Shown here: positions 38,032 through 47,095 of the stretch, piece after piece | Position numbering within the stretch: the stretch's first letter is position 1 | How the letters are laid out: the number at the start of each line of letters is the position of its first letter | DNA from: Acinetobacter pittii | GTDB taxonomy: Bacteria; Pseudomonadota; Gammaproteobacteria; Pseudomonadales; Moraxellaceae | Assembly: GCF_034064985.1 (NCBI RefSeq) | Contig: NZ_CP139249.1 | Coordinates: 1,674,001 to 1,738,000 of the forward strand | Length of the DNA stretch: 64,000 nucleotides | Direction of reading: 5' to 3' | Position numbers and translations under genes: made by a program | The notes under the pieces: generated by a model | Seen by the model: only the letters and a program-made list of their open reading frames with translations | Database searches by the model: none | What the model was told of the DNA's origin: nothing

Positions 38032-39462
38032 ATGCAACATTACCTCAACTACGTTGATGGCCAATGGCGAGATGCTTCTCGCCAATTGGAAGTTATCAAT
38101 CCAGCAACTGATAAAGCTTTTGCAACAGTGGCTCGAGCAAGTATCGAAGATGCAGATGCTGCAATGGCGGCAGCACGTCGATGTGTAAATAGTGGAGCAT
38201 TAACAGATGTGCGTCCTGCAAAGCGCACAGCATGGATGTTAAAAGCTGCAGAAGCGATTCGTGAAATTGCTGAAGAGGGTGCATTAATCCTGTGTCGTGA
38301 AAATGGCAAAAATATTGATACTGCGCGTGAAGAGTTCGATGAAGCTGCTCGCTATTTTGAATACTACGCTGGAATGGCAGATAAAGTTGAAGGTATCTCG
38401 GTACCTTTAGGTAAAGATTATGTCGATTTCACATCATATATTCCAATGGGTGTATCGGTTCAAATCGTACCTTGGAACTTTCCTGTTTCGATCTGTGCAC
38501 GCTCATTAGCACCTGCTTTAGCTGCTGGTAATGCGGTTGTAATTAAGTCACCTGAAGTTTCACCTTTAGGAATGATTTTACTCATCAAAGCTATTGAGAA
38601 AGCTGGTTTTCCACAAGGTGCAGTGAACTTACTTTGTGGTAAAGGTTCAGAAGTTGGTACTCATCTGGTTAAACATCAAGATACGAATCAAATCGTATTT
38701 ACTGGTTCAGTTCCAACAGGCCAACGCATTTTGAAAGATGCAGCTGAACGTGCAACACCTTCAGTAATGGAATTAGGCGGTAAGTCAGCTGCAATTGCTT
38801 TTGCTGATGTTGATCTTGAGCAATTACTACGTAGCGTTAAAGTCGGAATTTTCTATAACTCTGGTCAAGTTTGCTCAGCGATGTCTCGCTTATTGGTTCA
38901 CCGCAGTCGCTATGAAGAAGTTAAAGCAGCAGTCGTTAATCTTGCAGAGAGTTTAACGGTAGGTATTGGCGAAAGTAATGCTGAACTTACTCCAGTTGTA
39001 TCTAAAGATCAGCAACAACAGATTCTTGCCATGATTGATAAGGCACGTGAAGAAGGTGCCAATGTTTTAACAGGTGGGAAAGCTGCAGATCTAGAAGGTT
39101 ACTTCGTCCTGCCAACAATTATTGAAGCAAAAGATGATATGTCGATTGCTCAAGAAGAAGTTTTTGGACCTGTAATGGTGATCATGCCATTCGATGACGA
39201 AGACCAGGCAGTTGCAATTGCAAATGGTACGGACTTTGGACTTGTTGCAGGTGTATTTGGTGAAAATCTGAATCAAACACTTCGAGTAGCAAACCGTCTT
39301 ATTGCGGGTCAAGTCTTTGTTAACGAATGGTTTGCCGGTGGTATCGAAACACCATTTGGTGGTGTGGGTTTATCTGGTTTTGGTCGCGAAAAAGGGCAGG
39401 AAGCCATCTACAGTTATGTTCAAACTCGTAATATCGGTATCCGTTTGAAACATAGCGTGTAA
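38032..39462 (+). CDS. Aldehyde dehydrogenase (betaine-/aminoaldehyde-type)
   Basis: This 476-residue aldehyde dehydrogenase has PWNFPVSI near residue 144, the Glu in MELGGKS near 245, and the catalytic Cys in SGQVCSAMSR near 280. NEWFAGGIETPFGG near 430 resembles enzymes acting on betaine aldehyde and aminoaldehydes. GGAGG at 38021-38025 fixes the start, one base after the Rieske stop, although the frame is open further upstream. It probably oxidises the aldehyde released by the oxygenase or by the FAD enzyme below. Confidence 0.88.
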   Translation: MQHYLNYVDGQWRDASRQLEVINPATDKAFATVARASIEDADAAMAAARRCVNSGALTDVRPAKRTAWMLKAAEAIREIAEEGALILCRENGKNIDTAREEFDEAARYFEYYAGMADKVEGISVPLGKDYVDFTSYIPMGVSVQIVPWNFPVSICARSLAPALAAGNAVVIKSPEVSPLGMILLIKAIEKAGFPQGAVNLLCGKGSEVGTHLVKHQDTNQIVFTGSVPTGQRILKDAAERATPSVMELGGKSAAIAFADVDLEQLLRSVKVGIFYNSGQVCSAMSRLLVHRSRYEEVKAAVVNLAESLTVGIGESNAELTPVVSKDQQQQILAMIDKAREEGANVLTGGKAADLEGYFVLPTIIEAKDDMSIAQEEVFGPVMVIMPFDDEDQAVAIANGTDFGLVAGVFGENLNQTLRVANRLIAGQVFVNEWFAGGIETPFGGVGLSGFGREKGQEAIYSYVQTRNIGIRLKHSV

Positions 39463-39490
39463 TTTGTAAGAAATAAGGGAAATAGACAAG

Positions 39491-40846
39491 ATGAGAAAGT
39501 GGTTATGTATTGTCTGTGGCTGGATCTATGATGAAGCTAAAGGCTGGCCTGATGACGGGATAGCACCAGGAACAAAATGGGAAGATATTCCAGATGACTG
39601 GATGTGTCCAGAGTGTCAGGTGGGTAAAGCTGATTTCGAAATGCTTGATATCACAGATATTGAAGAGGACGAAATCCCTCAAGTAGCAGCCGCTGCAGTT
39701 ATTGAACCAGTTGTTATTATTGGTAGCGGCTATGCTGGTTATCAAGTGGCTTCAACTCTACGTGCACAATCTCCAAACTTGTCTATCACCGTATTTACTG
39801 CTGATGATGGTGCTTTATATAGCAAACCAGCTTTATCTAATGCTTTAGCATTAGGTAAAGACGGAGACAGTTTAGTTCGTGAGTCTGCTCTTAGTTGGGA
39901 ACAACGTTTAAATATCCGCGTTTATCCACATACAAAAGTAACTCATATTGACCGTGCCAATAAAAAGCTTCAAACCACTATTGGTGATTATCCTTACGGC
40001 AGACTCGTACTCGCTACTGGGGCAACACCAGTTGTAATTCCAATTGATGGTGATTCGTCTGCAACATTAAGCGTAAATGATCTAGCGGATTATCGCCGTT
40101 TCCGTCAGCAATTATCTAATAAAGAGCATGTCACAATTCTGGGTGATGGTCTCATCGGCTGTGAATTTGCTAATGATTTAGCTGCACATGGTATCAAAGT
40201 TACAGTTGTCGGGCTTGGTAAATGGGCAATGGAACGTCTTATTCCAGAACCTTTAGGTCATGCTCTACAAAATGCTCTAAGCCAGTTAGGCGTAGAGTGG
40301 AAATTACAAAATAGTATCCGTTCTATTCAATCTGCAAACGGTCGCTACCAGTTAACACTCCAAGACGGTCAAAGTGTTGAGACTGACTTGGTATTAAGTG
40401 CCGTAGGACTGAGACCGAATATTGCACTTGCTCAAGCAGCTGGTCTAGAAACAGCACGTGGTATTTGTACCGGACTTGATCATCGTAGTAGTGATCCTGC
40501 AATTTTTGCTTTAGGTGATTGTGCAGAAGTGAACGGCCAGTGGGCACCTTATATCAACCCAATCACGCAAGCATTACCAGCTTTGGTGAATAATCTTTTA
40601 GGTCAGTCAACTGCTGCAGATTTGAAATCAACACCAGTTTTAGTAAAAACACCAATTTTGCCGCTTTCTGTTTTGCCAGCAATGGGAACAGGTGAGTGGA
40701 AAGTGGAACAACATGACGGCGAATTAGCTGCAGGTTTTTACAATGAACAAGGCAAATTAACAGGCTTTGCCTTACTTGGCCGCCAATTACAGCACCATCG
40801 TAGCGAGTGGCTTGAAAAACTAAATTCGTGTCCATCCACAGTTTAA
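39491..40846 (+). CDS. Rubredoxin fused to FAD-dependent rubredoxin reductase
   Basis: The 451-residue protein joins two electron carriers. Residues 1-50 are a rubredoxin with iron ligands C6, C9 (CIVC) and C39, C42 (CPEC). From about 70 on it is an NAD(P)H-FAD reductase ([14 protein letters not shown], then [13 protein letters not shown], then FALGDCAEV). In alkane hydroxylase systems these are usually two proteins feeding AlkB. Here the gene lies inside an operon with a Rieske oxygenase lacking its own reductase, so it is the likely electron supply. Confidence 0.9.
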   Translation: MRKWLCIVCGWIYDEAKGWPDDGIAPGTKWEDIPDDWMCPECQVGKADFEMLDITDIEEDEIPQVAAAAVIEPVVIIGSGYAGYQVASTLRAQSPNLSITVFTADDGALYSKPALSNALALGKDGDSLVRESALSWEQRLNIRVYPHTKVTHIDRANKKLQTTIGDYPYGRLVLATGATPVVIPIDGDSSATLSVNDLADYRRFRQQLSNKEHVTILGDGLIGCEFANDLAAHGIKVTVVGLGKWAMERLIPEPLGHALQNALSQLGVEWKLQNSIRSIQSANGRYQLTLQDGQSVETDLVLSAVGLRPNIALAQAAGLETARGICTGLDHRSSDPAIFALGDCAEVNGQWAPYINPITQALPALVNNLLGQSTAADLKSTPVLVKTPILPLSVLPAMGTGEWKVEQHDGELAAGFYNEQGKLTGFALLGRQLQHHRSEWLEKLNSCPSTV

Positions 40847-40863
40847 GTTAAGGGAATAACAAA

Positions 40864-42180
40864 ATGATTGCTTTACCAAATGATGATAGTACCTGTGGTT
40901 GGTATGCGGCATTACCTCCAGCAGGTCCTGCTAAAAAGTTAATAGGTCCACAAAAAGCTGACTATGCCATTATCGGAGCAGGCTTTGCAGGCTTAGCAGC
41001 AGCTCGAAGATTAGCTGAACTCAAACCGAACGCCCGTATTATTTTAGTTGATGCACAACGTGTAGCAGAAGGTGCTTCCGGTCGTAACTCAGGGTTTGTA
41101 ATTGATTTACCTCATAAGTTTGCGTTATCGCATCCTGACCCTTCTCATAAGCAAAAATTATTAAGTCTGAATCGTTCAGCAATTGCTCAATTACAAGGCC
41201 TCGTGGAGCGCCATAACATTGATTGCCAATGGTCTGCCGCCGGTAAATATCAAGGTGCTGTAGGTGAGCGTGGTGAAGCACATCTCAATCATTTTGAGCA
41301 TCTAATGAAAGATTTAGGTGAACCATATCGTTGGGTTGAAAAAGCAGAACTTAAAAAAGTTTTAGGTATAGATTTTTATAGTCGTGCGATTTTTACTCCT
41401 GGTTCATATTTGATGCAACCAGCAGCTTTAGTGCGTGGTATGGGTGACCACTTACCAGACAATGTGGAGTTATTAGAGCAATCACCAATTCGTAGTTTGC
41501 AAAAAAGTAATAACCAATGGCTATTACAGGGTGACCATGGGTCAATCACAACACCGAAAGTATTGCTGGCAACTAGTATTTTTACTCGTGAATTTGGTTA
41601 TTTGAAGAACCGTTTATTACCAGTTATGACCTTTGCGAGCTGGACGCGTCCATTAACTGACCAAGAAATGAAAGTTTATCAGGGTGAGTTAGATTGGGGG
41701 CTTACTCCAGCTGATCATGCTGGGACAACGTTAAGAATGACAGCAGATCGCCGTATTCTAATCCGTAACACTTATAAGCATGTCCCAAAATACGGTGCAA
41801 ATGTAAGTGATGATAATCGTCGTTGGATACAAGAAGATCATCGCAAGGCATTTTTAGCTCGTTATCCGAATTTAGCTAATGTTCCATTTACCCATACATG
41901 GGGTGGTGTTTATGCGATTTCTCGTAATTTCACTAACTTCTTTGGGGAGTTAGAAGACGGCGTTTATGCGAGTGCTTGCGACAATGGTGTAGGAGCAGCA
42001 TGGGGCACAATTTCAGGAACGTTATTGGCTGATCTCGTTGTTGGCTCAGATTCCCAAGCTTTAAAAGATATTCAGTATGTAACTGGTATGCCTAGTTTAA
42101 ATCCACCAGAACCGTTCTTAGGTTTAGGTGTTAGAACACGTATCAGATTTGAAAAATGGCGCAGTCGTAGTGAATTGTAA
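40864..42180 (+). CDS. FAD-dependent amine oxidoreductase (DAO/PuuB-like)
   Basis: The protein has 438 residues of the D-amino-acid-oxidase fold. The FAD motif is YAIIGAGFAGLAAARRL near residue 35, followed by EGASGRNSGFVID near 75, a wording shared with gamma-glutamylputrescine oxidase and related amine oxidases. A C-terminal FAD-contact loop is visible at ASACDNGVGAAWG. Enzymes of this group oxidise secondary or N-methyl amines. In this operon it could take the dealkylated product of the Rieske enzyme. It starts 18 bases after the preceding gene. Confidence 0.82.
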   Translation: MIALPNDDSTCGWYAALPPAGPAKKLIGPQKADYAIIGAGFAGLAAARRLAELKPNARIILVDAQRVAEGASGRNSGFVIDLPHKFALSHPDPSHKQKLLSLNRSAIAQLQGLVERHNIDCQWSAAGKYQGAVGERGEAHLNHFEHLMKDLGEPYRWVEKAELKKVLGIDFYSRAIFTPGSYLMQPAALVRGMGDHLPDNVELLEQSPIRSLQKSNNQWLLQGDHGSITTPKVLLATSIFTREFGYLKNRLLPVMTFASWTRPLTDQEMKVYQGELDWGLTPADHAGTTLRMTADRRILIRNTYKHVPKYGANVSDDNRRWIQEDHRKAFLARYPNLANVPFTHTWGGVYAISRNFTNFFGELEDGVYASACDNGVGAAWGTISGTLLADLVVGSDSQALKDIQYVTGMPSLNPPEPFLGLGVRTRIRFEKWRSRSEL

Positions 42181-42193
42181 GCGGGAGAAATAG

Positions 42194-42547
42194 ATGAAAG
42201 AAGTAAAGTTAGTTGATAGCGCTCAACTTAATTTCAATTTACGTGGCGAAACACCAGATGGTACGGCTTATGTTGCAAGAGCATTAGGAGCTGATGTTTC
42301 CCCAAATATGGGTATTGGTTTTGCACGTTGGGAAGGGGCAGAGGTAAGTTGGAAATTACTTTATGACGAAGTCATTTTTGTAATTGAAGGCTGTTTTGAG
42401 CTTACTGCTAACGGTCAAAAATATGAAGTTCGTCCAGGACAAATGTTGTGGATTCCTGAAGGAACCGAGCTAATTTATGGTGGACATGCGGTATTTGGTT
42501 ACGTAGTACATCCAGGTAACTGGAAAGAGCTGCACGGAATTGCATAA
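42194..42547 (+). CDS. Single-domain cupin (EutQ-like)
   Basis: This 117-residue cupin has motif 1 around WKLLYDEVIFVIEGCFEL and motif 2 around VRPGQMLWIPEGTELIYGG. The usual metal histidines are largely missing, so it may be a binding or sensing protein rather than a metal enzyme. The family is annotated as ethanolamine utilisation EutQ-like, but no other eut gene is here. It is the last gene of the operon, 14 bases after the FAD enzyme, and a terminator follows. Confidence 0.75.
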   Translation: MKEVKLVDSAQLNFNLRGETPDGTAYVARALGADVSPNMGIGFARWEGAEVSWKLLYDEVIFVIEGCFELTANGQKYEVRPGQMLWIPEGTELIYGGHAVFGYVVHPGNWKELHGIA

Positions 42548-42551
42548 AAGA

Positions 42552-42594
42552 AACGACCCATATTGTTCAGGAAAAAATAATGTGGGTCGTTTTA
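42552..42594 (+). terminator. Terminator of the Rieske operon
   Basis: AACGACCCA (42552-42560) pairs with TGGGTCGTT (42583-42591) with T residues after it. Confidence 0.75.
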
Positions 42595-42653
42595 TTCTTT
42601 CTGAGAACGTAGCTTTGAATTAGGGCTAATACAAATTAACGAAAATTTTAAAT

Positions 42654-42672
42654 TTCAGGAGCTTCTCCTGAA
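42654..42672 (+). promoter_or_regulatory. Hairpin upstream of porin
   Basis: TTCAGGAG-CTT-CTCCTGAA is a perfect eight-base stem with a three-base loop. It lies 81 bases before the porin start in the leader or promoter region. It may be an operator. Confidence 0.35.
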
Positions 42673-42752
42673 CAGGGAAGTGTTGTCTGAAAAAAATAAG
42701 CAGAGGACAGGAAAGGTTTTCTGCAAATCTTCATTTAAACAAGGATTTGTAA

Positions 42753-43925
42753 ATGAGCAAGGTCTATTTAACACTTGGATTTGGGTTAATTTCAGTTGGA
42801 ATGGCGTTACCTGCTTTTGCCGGAGTAACTTTTGGAGATCCTAAAAGTGATACGGGTGCTTTAACAATTTCAGGTGCTTTACGTGGGAATTATCAAGATA
42901 AGGATTACGGCGAGTCTGCATCAGATCAGAAAATAAAATTTGATGCAGCTATTTTAAGGCTAGGTTATGAGTCACCCGACTGGTTTGGAAAAGTCGAATA
43001 TCGTTGTTATCAATACGATAAATTCTGTGATTTCTCGACTCTAGTTTATGGCTATGCTGGCTACCATTTAAACGCGACAGATCATATTACTGTAGGTGTG
43101 CAACCCATTCCTTTCGGTCCAGGTCGTTTTTGGGATAGCAGCTTTTATGCTGGTATTAACAACACAATGGGTTTGCAAGATGCTTCCAATTTAGGTGCGA
43201 ACTATCACTTTGAATTACCGTCTGCGACTAAAGTAGATTTGGCTTATTTTGCAACTGATGGTGGTAACTACCACGGAAGTAGTAAAGACTCAGCACGTTA
43301 TACGGCTAATGTTGTTACCTCATCTGATCCACTCAAAACAAACCTGAATGAAAAAAACATGTGGATGGCACGTGTCGATCAAGATCTTAAGTTTTTAAGT
43401 ACAGATGATCTCAAAGTATCGGTGGGGGGAAGTTATTGGTATTCAGACATTGAGAATAAAAAAACTTCTGTTGATGGAAATCGAAACACTTGGGCTCTAT
43501 TTAACCGTATTAACTATAAAAATCTGAATGTCGTGCTTACTGGAGGGCGACAATCTATTAGTAATAAAGATGCATTAAGTCCAGCTAGCTCAACTTTCGG
43601 TTCTTTTGATGGCGAATATGACATTGCGAACAAAGGATATTTCTATACTGTTGATACGAGCTATGTTTTTAAGAATGTTAAAGATTCGCTCAATGTTACG
43701 CCGTATGTTGTTTTTAGTGGTTTTAACAAGAAAGAAAATGGATTTGATGACTCTCAGCGCAACATTGTTGGCGTGGCGTGGGACTATAAAAATATTTCTT
43801 TATATACCGAATATGTGATGAGTAAAAACGATCCGTTTGTTGGCGGCAATGGTAGTTCTCTTGCAGCAGGTGATGATGGGAAGTGGAACAAACTCCTCAA
43901 TCTAATGTTGATTTATAGCTTCTAA
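42753..43925 (+). CDS. Outer-membrane porin
   Basis: The protein has 390 residues with a signal peptide ending AFA/GVT near residue 24. The mature part is beta-rich, with many Tyr/Phe/Gly strands and an aromatic C-terminus (LMLIYSF). GVQPIPFGPGRFWDS near residue 115 recalls porins of the phosphate-selective O/P type, but the assignment is loose. It has its own upstream region after the Rieske operon terminator and probably admits the same small cationic substrates. No family name is claimed. Confidence 0.75.
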   Translation: MSKVYLTLGFGLISVGMALPAFAGVTFGDPKSDTGALTISGALRGNYQDKDYGESASDQKIKFDAAILRLGYESPDWFGKVEYRCYQYDKFCDFSTLVYGYAGYHLNATDHITVGVQPIPFGPGRFWDSSFYAGINNTMGLQDASNLGANYHFELPSATKVDLAYFATDGGNYHGSSKDSARYTANVVTSSDPLKTNLNEKNMWMARVDQDLKFLSTDDLKVSVGGSYWYSDIENKKTSVDGNRNTWALFNRINYKNLNVVLTGGRQSISNKDALSPASSTFGSFDGEYDIANKGYFYTVDTSYVFKNVKDSLNVTPYVVFSGFNKKENGFDDSQRNIVGVAWDYKNISLYTEYVMSKNDPFVGGNGSSLAAGDDGKWNKLLNLMLIYSF

Positions 43926-44001
43926 AAGTTTGTACAGGTTTTTCATTTATCAATTTTCAGGAAGTTTAAAAGCTTCCTGAAGTCGTTTAGGAATAATAAA
44001 A

Positions 44002-44616
44002 ATGTCTTCACCATTTATTAGTACATTTATTTTATTTTTCTCATTACTTAATCCATTCCTCATGAGTATCTATATGATTGGGCTAATCCGTCATACAGAA
44101 ACCAGAGTATTTAATAAGGCTTTGATTCAAGGAAGCCTCATTGCATATGTGGTATTTCTTTTATTTGCATGGGGTGGTGAAGCAATTTTTAATAGGTACT
44201 TAAATGTAAGGTTTGAATCATTTCTAATTTTTGGTGGCCTGATTTTTCTGGTGATTGGATATCGGTATGTATTTCAGGGTGCCGATACTATTGGAGAAAT
44301 GCGAGGAGCACCTGAACATTTGGCTGGCACAGTAGCTATGCCATTTATGATTGGTCCTGGAACAATTAGTGCAGCTGTAGTTACAGGCATGAGTATGTCT
44401 CTTTTAGAGGCGGCTATAGTGATCGCCTTAGTACTATTTGTGAGCTGTAGTGTTTTAATAGCAATGAAATTTTCTCATGATCACTTACGTTATAGCCATG
44501 CCAAATATATTGATCGTTATTTTGATATTGTAGGGAGGTTAGCTGCTTTATTAATTGGAACAATCGCAGTCGATATGATTGTAAATGGTGTTACACGTTT
44601 GATTGATAAAGTTTGA
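44002..44616 (+). CDS. MarC-family membrane protein
   Basis: The protein has 204 residues with six membrane segments. LLNPFLMSIYMIGL near the start, GGLIFLVIGYRYV and AMPFMIGPGTISAAVV are family signatures. Despite the name, MarC proteins have no proven link to multiple antibiotic resistance and their substrate is unknown. AGGA precedes the ATG. It lies 76 bases after the porin, with a hairpin between (43956-43981). Confidence 0.82.
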   Translation: MSSPFISTFILFFSLLNPFLMSIYMIGLIRHTETRVFNKALIQGSLIAYVVFLLFAWGGEAIFNRYLNVRFESFLIFGGLIFLVIGYRYVFQGADTIGEMRGAPEHLAGTVAMPFMIGPGTISAAVVTGMSMSLLEAAIVIALVLFVSCSVLIAMKFSHDHLRYSHAKYIDRYFDIVGRLAALLIGTIAVDMIVNGVTRLIDKV

Positions 44617-44627
44617 TAAAAGTAAAA

Positions 44628-44657
44628 AGTCACAGCCAAAATAGTATGGCTGTGACT
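44628..44657. terminator. Bidirectional terminator
   Basis: AGTCACAGCCA pairs with TGGCTGTGACT, flanked by A- and T-runs, between convergent marC and yddG-like genes. Confidence 0.82.
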
Positions 44658-44663
44658 AAAAAA

Positions 44664-45572
44664 TTAAGAAGCTAATTTCGCTTGGTTATGGTGAACATGG
44701 TTTTTTCGAATTGAGAACCAGCAGATCAATGACCCGAAAGTAACCGTTAATGCGCCATACCAGAAATTGATTGTTAAATCGGAGTTCAAAACAAAAGCTG
44801 AAAATGCCGATGAGAAAATTGGAGAAAAATAAGAAAGCATAATCAAAACGGGCATATTGCCTTTGATAATACCAATATTCCACGCTAGATAGCCCATAGA
44901 GAAAAAAACAGCATTGATAAAGACAAACAGGTAGCCGTTAATTCCATGCGTATGAGGTAGATGGAAACCCTGAGTAGAGAGAGTAAGAATCCATAAGGCT
45001 ATAGCTGTTAAGATAAAATAAAGCGAAACAGCATTAGTTCCATTACTTTGCTTTTTGGTGTAGATACAATAAACAGCCCAAAGAATAGCTGCTAAAAAAA
45101 TAAGTAGGTAACTAATTGGGTTTTTTAAAAAGTTATCAATAAAGTTTAGATTTGGGTGATAGTTAATTATAACTATACCTGCAAAACTTACGATCACTCC
45201 TAATATGGTCAATAAGTTTACTTTTTCTTCTTTTAATACTGCCAACATAATAATAATTAAAGTTGGCCACATATTAAAAATAATATTCATCTCAATCGAT
45301 TTTTCTGATGAATTTGCTAGAGTAATTGAAAAGGCAAAACACAATTCAAAAACAACAAAAAGCAAGCTAGATAAAATAAGAAATTTTTTTGAAACCTTTT
45401 TTAAATCGGGCAGACCATATGTTAAGAATAAAATAATAGCACTGATGGTATATACATAAGTCACTGTATAGATAGGACCAAAACTTTCTGTAGAAAGCCT
45501 AAGTAAGCCAACTAAAGTGGACCAAAGTAATAAAGCTGAAACACCGATTAAAGTTGAGATTTGGCGGCTCAT
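44664..45572 (-). CDS. yddG: DMT-family exporter, YddG-like
   Basis: This 302-residue DMT transporter has ten membrane helices. The N-terminus (ISTLIGVSALLLWSTLVGL), FSITLANSSEKSIEMN and YLAWNIGIIKGNMPVLIML follow E. coli YddG, an aromatic amino acid exporter. The upstream region carries a variant of the ATGA...TCAT dyad at 45658. No strong ribosome site is seen. Confidence 0.75.
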   Translation of the reverse strand: MSRQISTLIGVSALLLWSTLVGLLRLSTESFGPIYTVTYVYTISAIILFLTYGLPDLKKVSKKFLILSSLLFVVFELCFAFSITLANSSEKSIEMNIIFNMWPTLIIIMLAVLKEEKVNLLTILGVIVSFAGIVIINYHPNLNFIDNFLKNPISYLLIFLAAILWAVYCIYTKKQSNGTNAVSLYFILTAIALWILTLSTQGFHLPHTHGINGYLFVFINAVFFSMGYLAWNIGIIKGNMPVLIMLSYFSPIFSSAFSAFVLNSDLTINFWYGALTVTFGSLICWFSIRKNHVHHNQAKLAS

Positions 45573-45657
45573 ACGATAGACCCGATTAAAAAATTAATCA
45601 TAATTTTTAAATAGGTATTTTAATAGTTAGTCGAGCACGATAAATAATCATGAGTTA

Positions 45658-45672
45658 ATGACTTTTTATCAT
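45658..45672. promoter_or_regulatory. ATGAT-N5-GTCAT dyad
   Basis: On the minus strand this reads ATGATAAAAAGTCAT, one base from the site at 51738. It lies 85 bases upstream of the yddG-like gene. The -35/-10 match at the expected distance is weak. Confidence 0.4.
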
Positions 45673-45730
45673 CATTGAAAATAAATAATGAAAATATTTA
45701 AAATAAATTTTTATAAAATAATTATTATTT

Positions 45731-46645
45731 TTACTTTCTTTTAAGTGTAATGAGCATTAAACCAAAAATATTAAGAAAACACCCTAGCCACTGGATTGTA
45801 TTTAAATGCTCGTTTAAAAGAAAGACTGAAAAAATAATAGTAACAATTGGGCTAATAGATGAAATAATAGCTGATTGTGTTGCACCTACATACTCTATAC
45901 TCAATATTAATAAGAGTGTGGGTAGAACTGTAACAAATAAACCTAAACAGATTCCGTACCAAATAACTTGTACAGGTAAAGAGCTAAGTAGTTGTACAGG
46001 ATGACTGGTTACCATTAGAAAATGTATAAGTGTGCCAATACAAGCTGCAGATAAAGATAGTCCCGTTAAGTTCCATGAACCAAATTTTTTAATTAATGGT
46101 GGGGTAAGTAAGAGGTAGCAAGCAAAAGCAACTGCACTAGCAAATACTAAGCTTGCTCCAAACCAGAAGTTATGTTGATCCGGAAGCGTTTTTTGCTCTT
46201 GTAGCATAACAATGACTGTACCACCGTAACTTAAGACAAGTGCAAATATCGTTTTTGAACTTAATTTTTGCTTGAGGATAAAACTAGACGCTAAAACGGT
46301 CATAGTTGGGTATAAGAATAAAATAATTCGCTCTAGTGACGCGGTAATAAACATGAGTCCATAGAAATCGAGCCAACTAGAAATGTAATAACCTAACAAG
46401 CCAACAGAAAGTAGATATAGAAAATCTATTAGCTTGATATTCCGATTTTGATGGCGACAAAACCAACAGATAACTAAAAAGAAGGGTAGAGCAATTCCCA
46501 TACGGATAGCCATTAGGGTAATGGCATCTAATGATGGAGTAAGGCTATATGCCTGTTTAATGAAAATAGCTTTACTGCTAAAAAGAAATGCAGAGATAAA
46601 TGCAAACAAGGCACCAAGTTGAATTAAAGAAATATTGAGCTTCAT
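45731..46645 (-). CDS. EamA/DMT-family transporter
   Basis: The protein has about 304 residues and ten membrane segments in two EamA repeats (GALFAFISAFLFSSKAIFIKQ at the start, AIISSISPIVTIIFSVFLLNE in the second half). The start at 46645 has AAGG nearby. A longer form from 46660 has none. It follows the antitoxin gene by 41 bases and both may be one transcript. The substrate is unknown. It is only distantly like the yddG-type neighbour. Confidence 0.78.
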   Translation of the reverse strand: MKLNISLIQLGALFAFISAFLFSSKAIFIKQAYSLTPSLDAITLMAIRMGIALPFFLVICWFCRHQNRNIKLIDFLYLLSVGLLGYYISSWLDFYGLMFITASLERIILFLYPTMTVLASSFILKQKLSSKTIFALVLSYGGTVIVMLQEQKTLPDQHNFWFGASLVFASAVAFACYLLLTPPLIKKFGSWNLTGLSLSAACIGTLIHFLMVTSHPVQLLSSLPVQVIWYGICLGLFVTVLPTLLLILSIEYVGATQSAIISSISPIVTIIFSVFLLNEHLNTIQWLGCFLNIFGLMLITLKRK

Positions 46646-46686
46646 GGAACCTTGCTGCATGAATAAAGAGAATTTTTGGAGATGAT

Positions 46687-46893
46687 TTAAGCTTCTGAAT
46701 TTTCTTTAGAAGCTGAAATTTTATAGTAAGCAACATCGTATTCGGCTTTCTTGTAAGCCTCATAAGAAGCTTTGCTGATAATTACTGCAGATTCCCTGCC
46801 TCTGCGAGTAATTTCTACAGGATGACCAGCAACAGCTTGATCCATAATCATGGTAAGTTGTGCTCTAGCATTTGAATAATTCCACTGTTTCAT
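46687..46893 (-). CDS. Phd/YefM-type antitoxin without a toxin
   Basis: This 68-residue protein matches the Phd/YefM DNA-binding antitoxin domain (NYSNARAQLTMIMDQA, then GHPVEITRRGRESAVIISKASYEA). A RelE, YoeB or Doc toxin would be expected next to it, but the following gene encodes a transporter and the preceding one lies 200 bases away. So it is a solitary antitoxin, perhaps used as a local regulator. Its promoter carries the shared dyad at 46973. Confidence 0.82.
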   Translation of the reverse strand: MKQWNYSNARAQLTMIMDQAVAGHPVEITRRGRESAVIISKASYEAYKKAEYDVAYYKISASKENSEA

Positions 46894-46921
46894 CTGTATT
46901 CTCCCTGACTAAAACATGCTC

Positions 46922-46987
46922 AAGATAGGTGAAATGTACGGTTCGCTTCAATGGATATATTTTCAAGATATGATGAGTTTTAATCAT
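46922..46987 (-). promoter_or_regulatory. Antitoxin/transporter promoter with dyad
   Basis: On the minus strand, -35 TTGAAG (46946-46951), 18 bp and -10 TATCTT (46922-46927). The dyad ATGATTAAAACTCAT (46973-46987) is centred 29 bp upstream of -35. Confidence 0.55.
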
Positions 46988-47036
46988 ATATTCAGGCGAT
47001 TTCTGCTCTTGATGAGCAATTTAAAATAAAGACTCA

Positions 47037-47080
47037 AAGCAAAATACTCTCTTTTTTAAGAGAAAGTATTTTGCTTTTTA
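47037..47080. terminator. Terminator after the MFS gene
   Basis: AAGCAAAATACT...CTC pairs with GAG...AGTATTTTGCTT in a long stem with A/T flanks, downstream of the minus-strand MFS gene. Confidence 0.75.
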
Positions 47081-47095
47081 TTCAGAAAGTTTGAG

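Noticed and set aside
45731..46893. Toxin-antitoxin pair
   Set aside because: The gene after the antitoxin encodes a ten-helix transporter, not a toxin, and I found no small toxin-like frame beside it.
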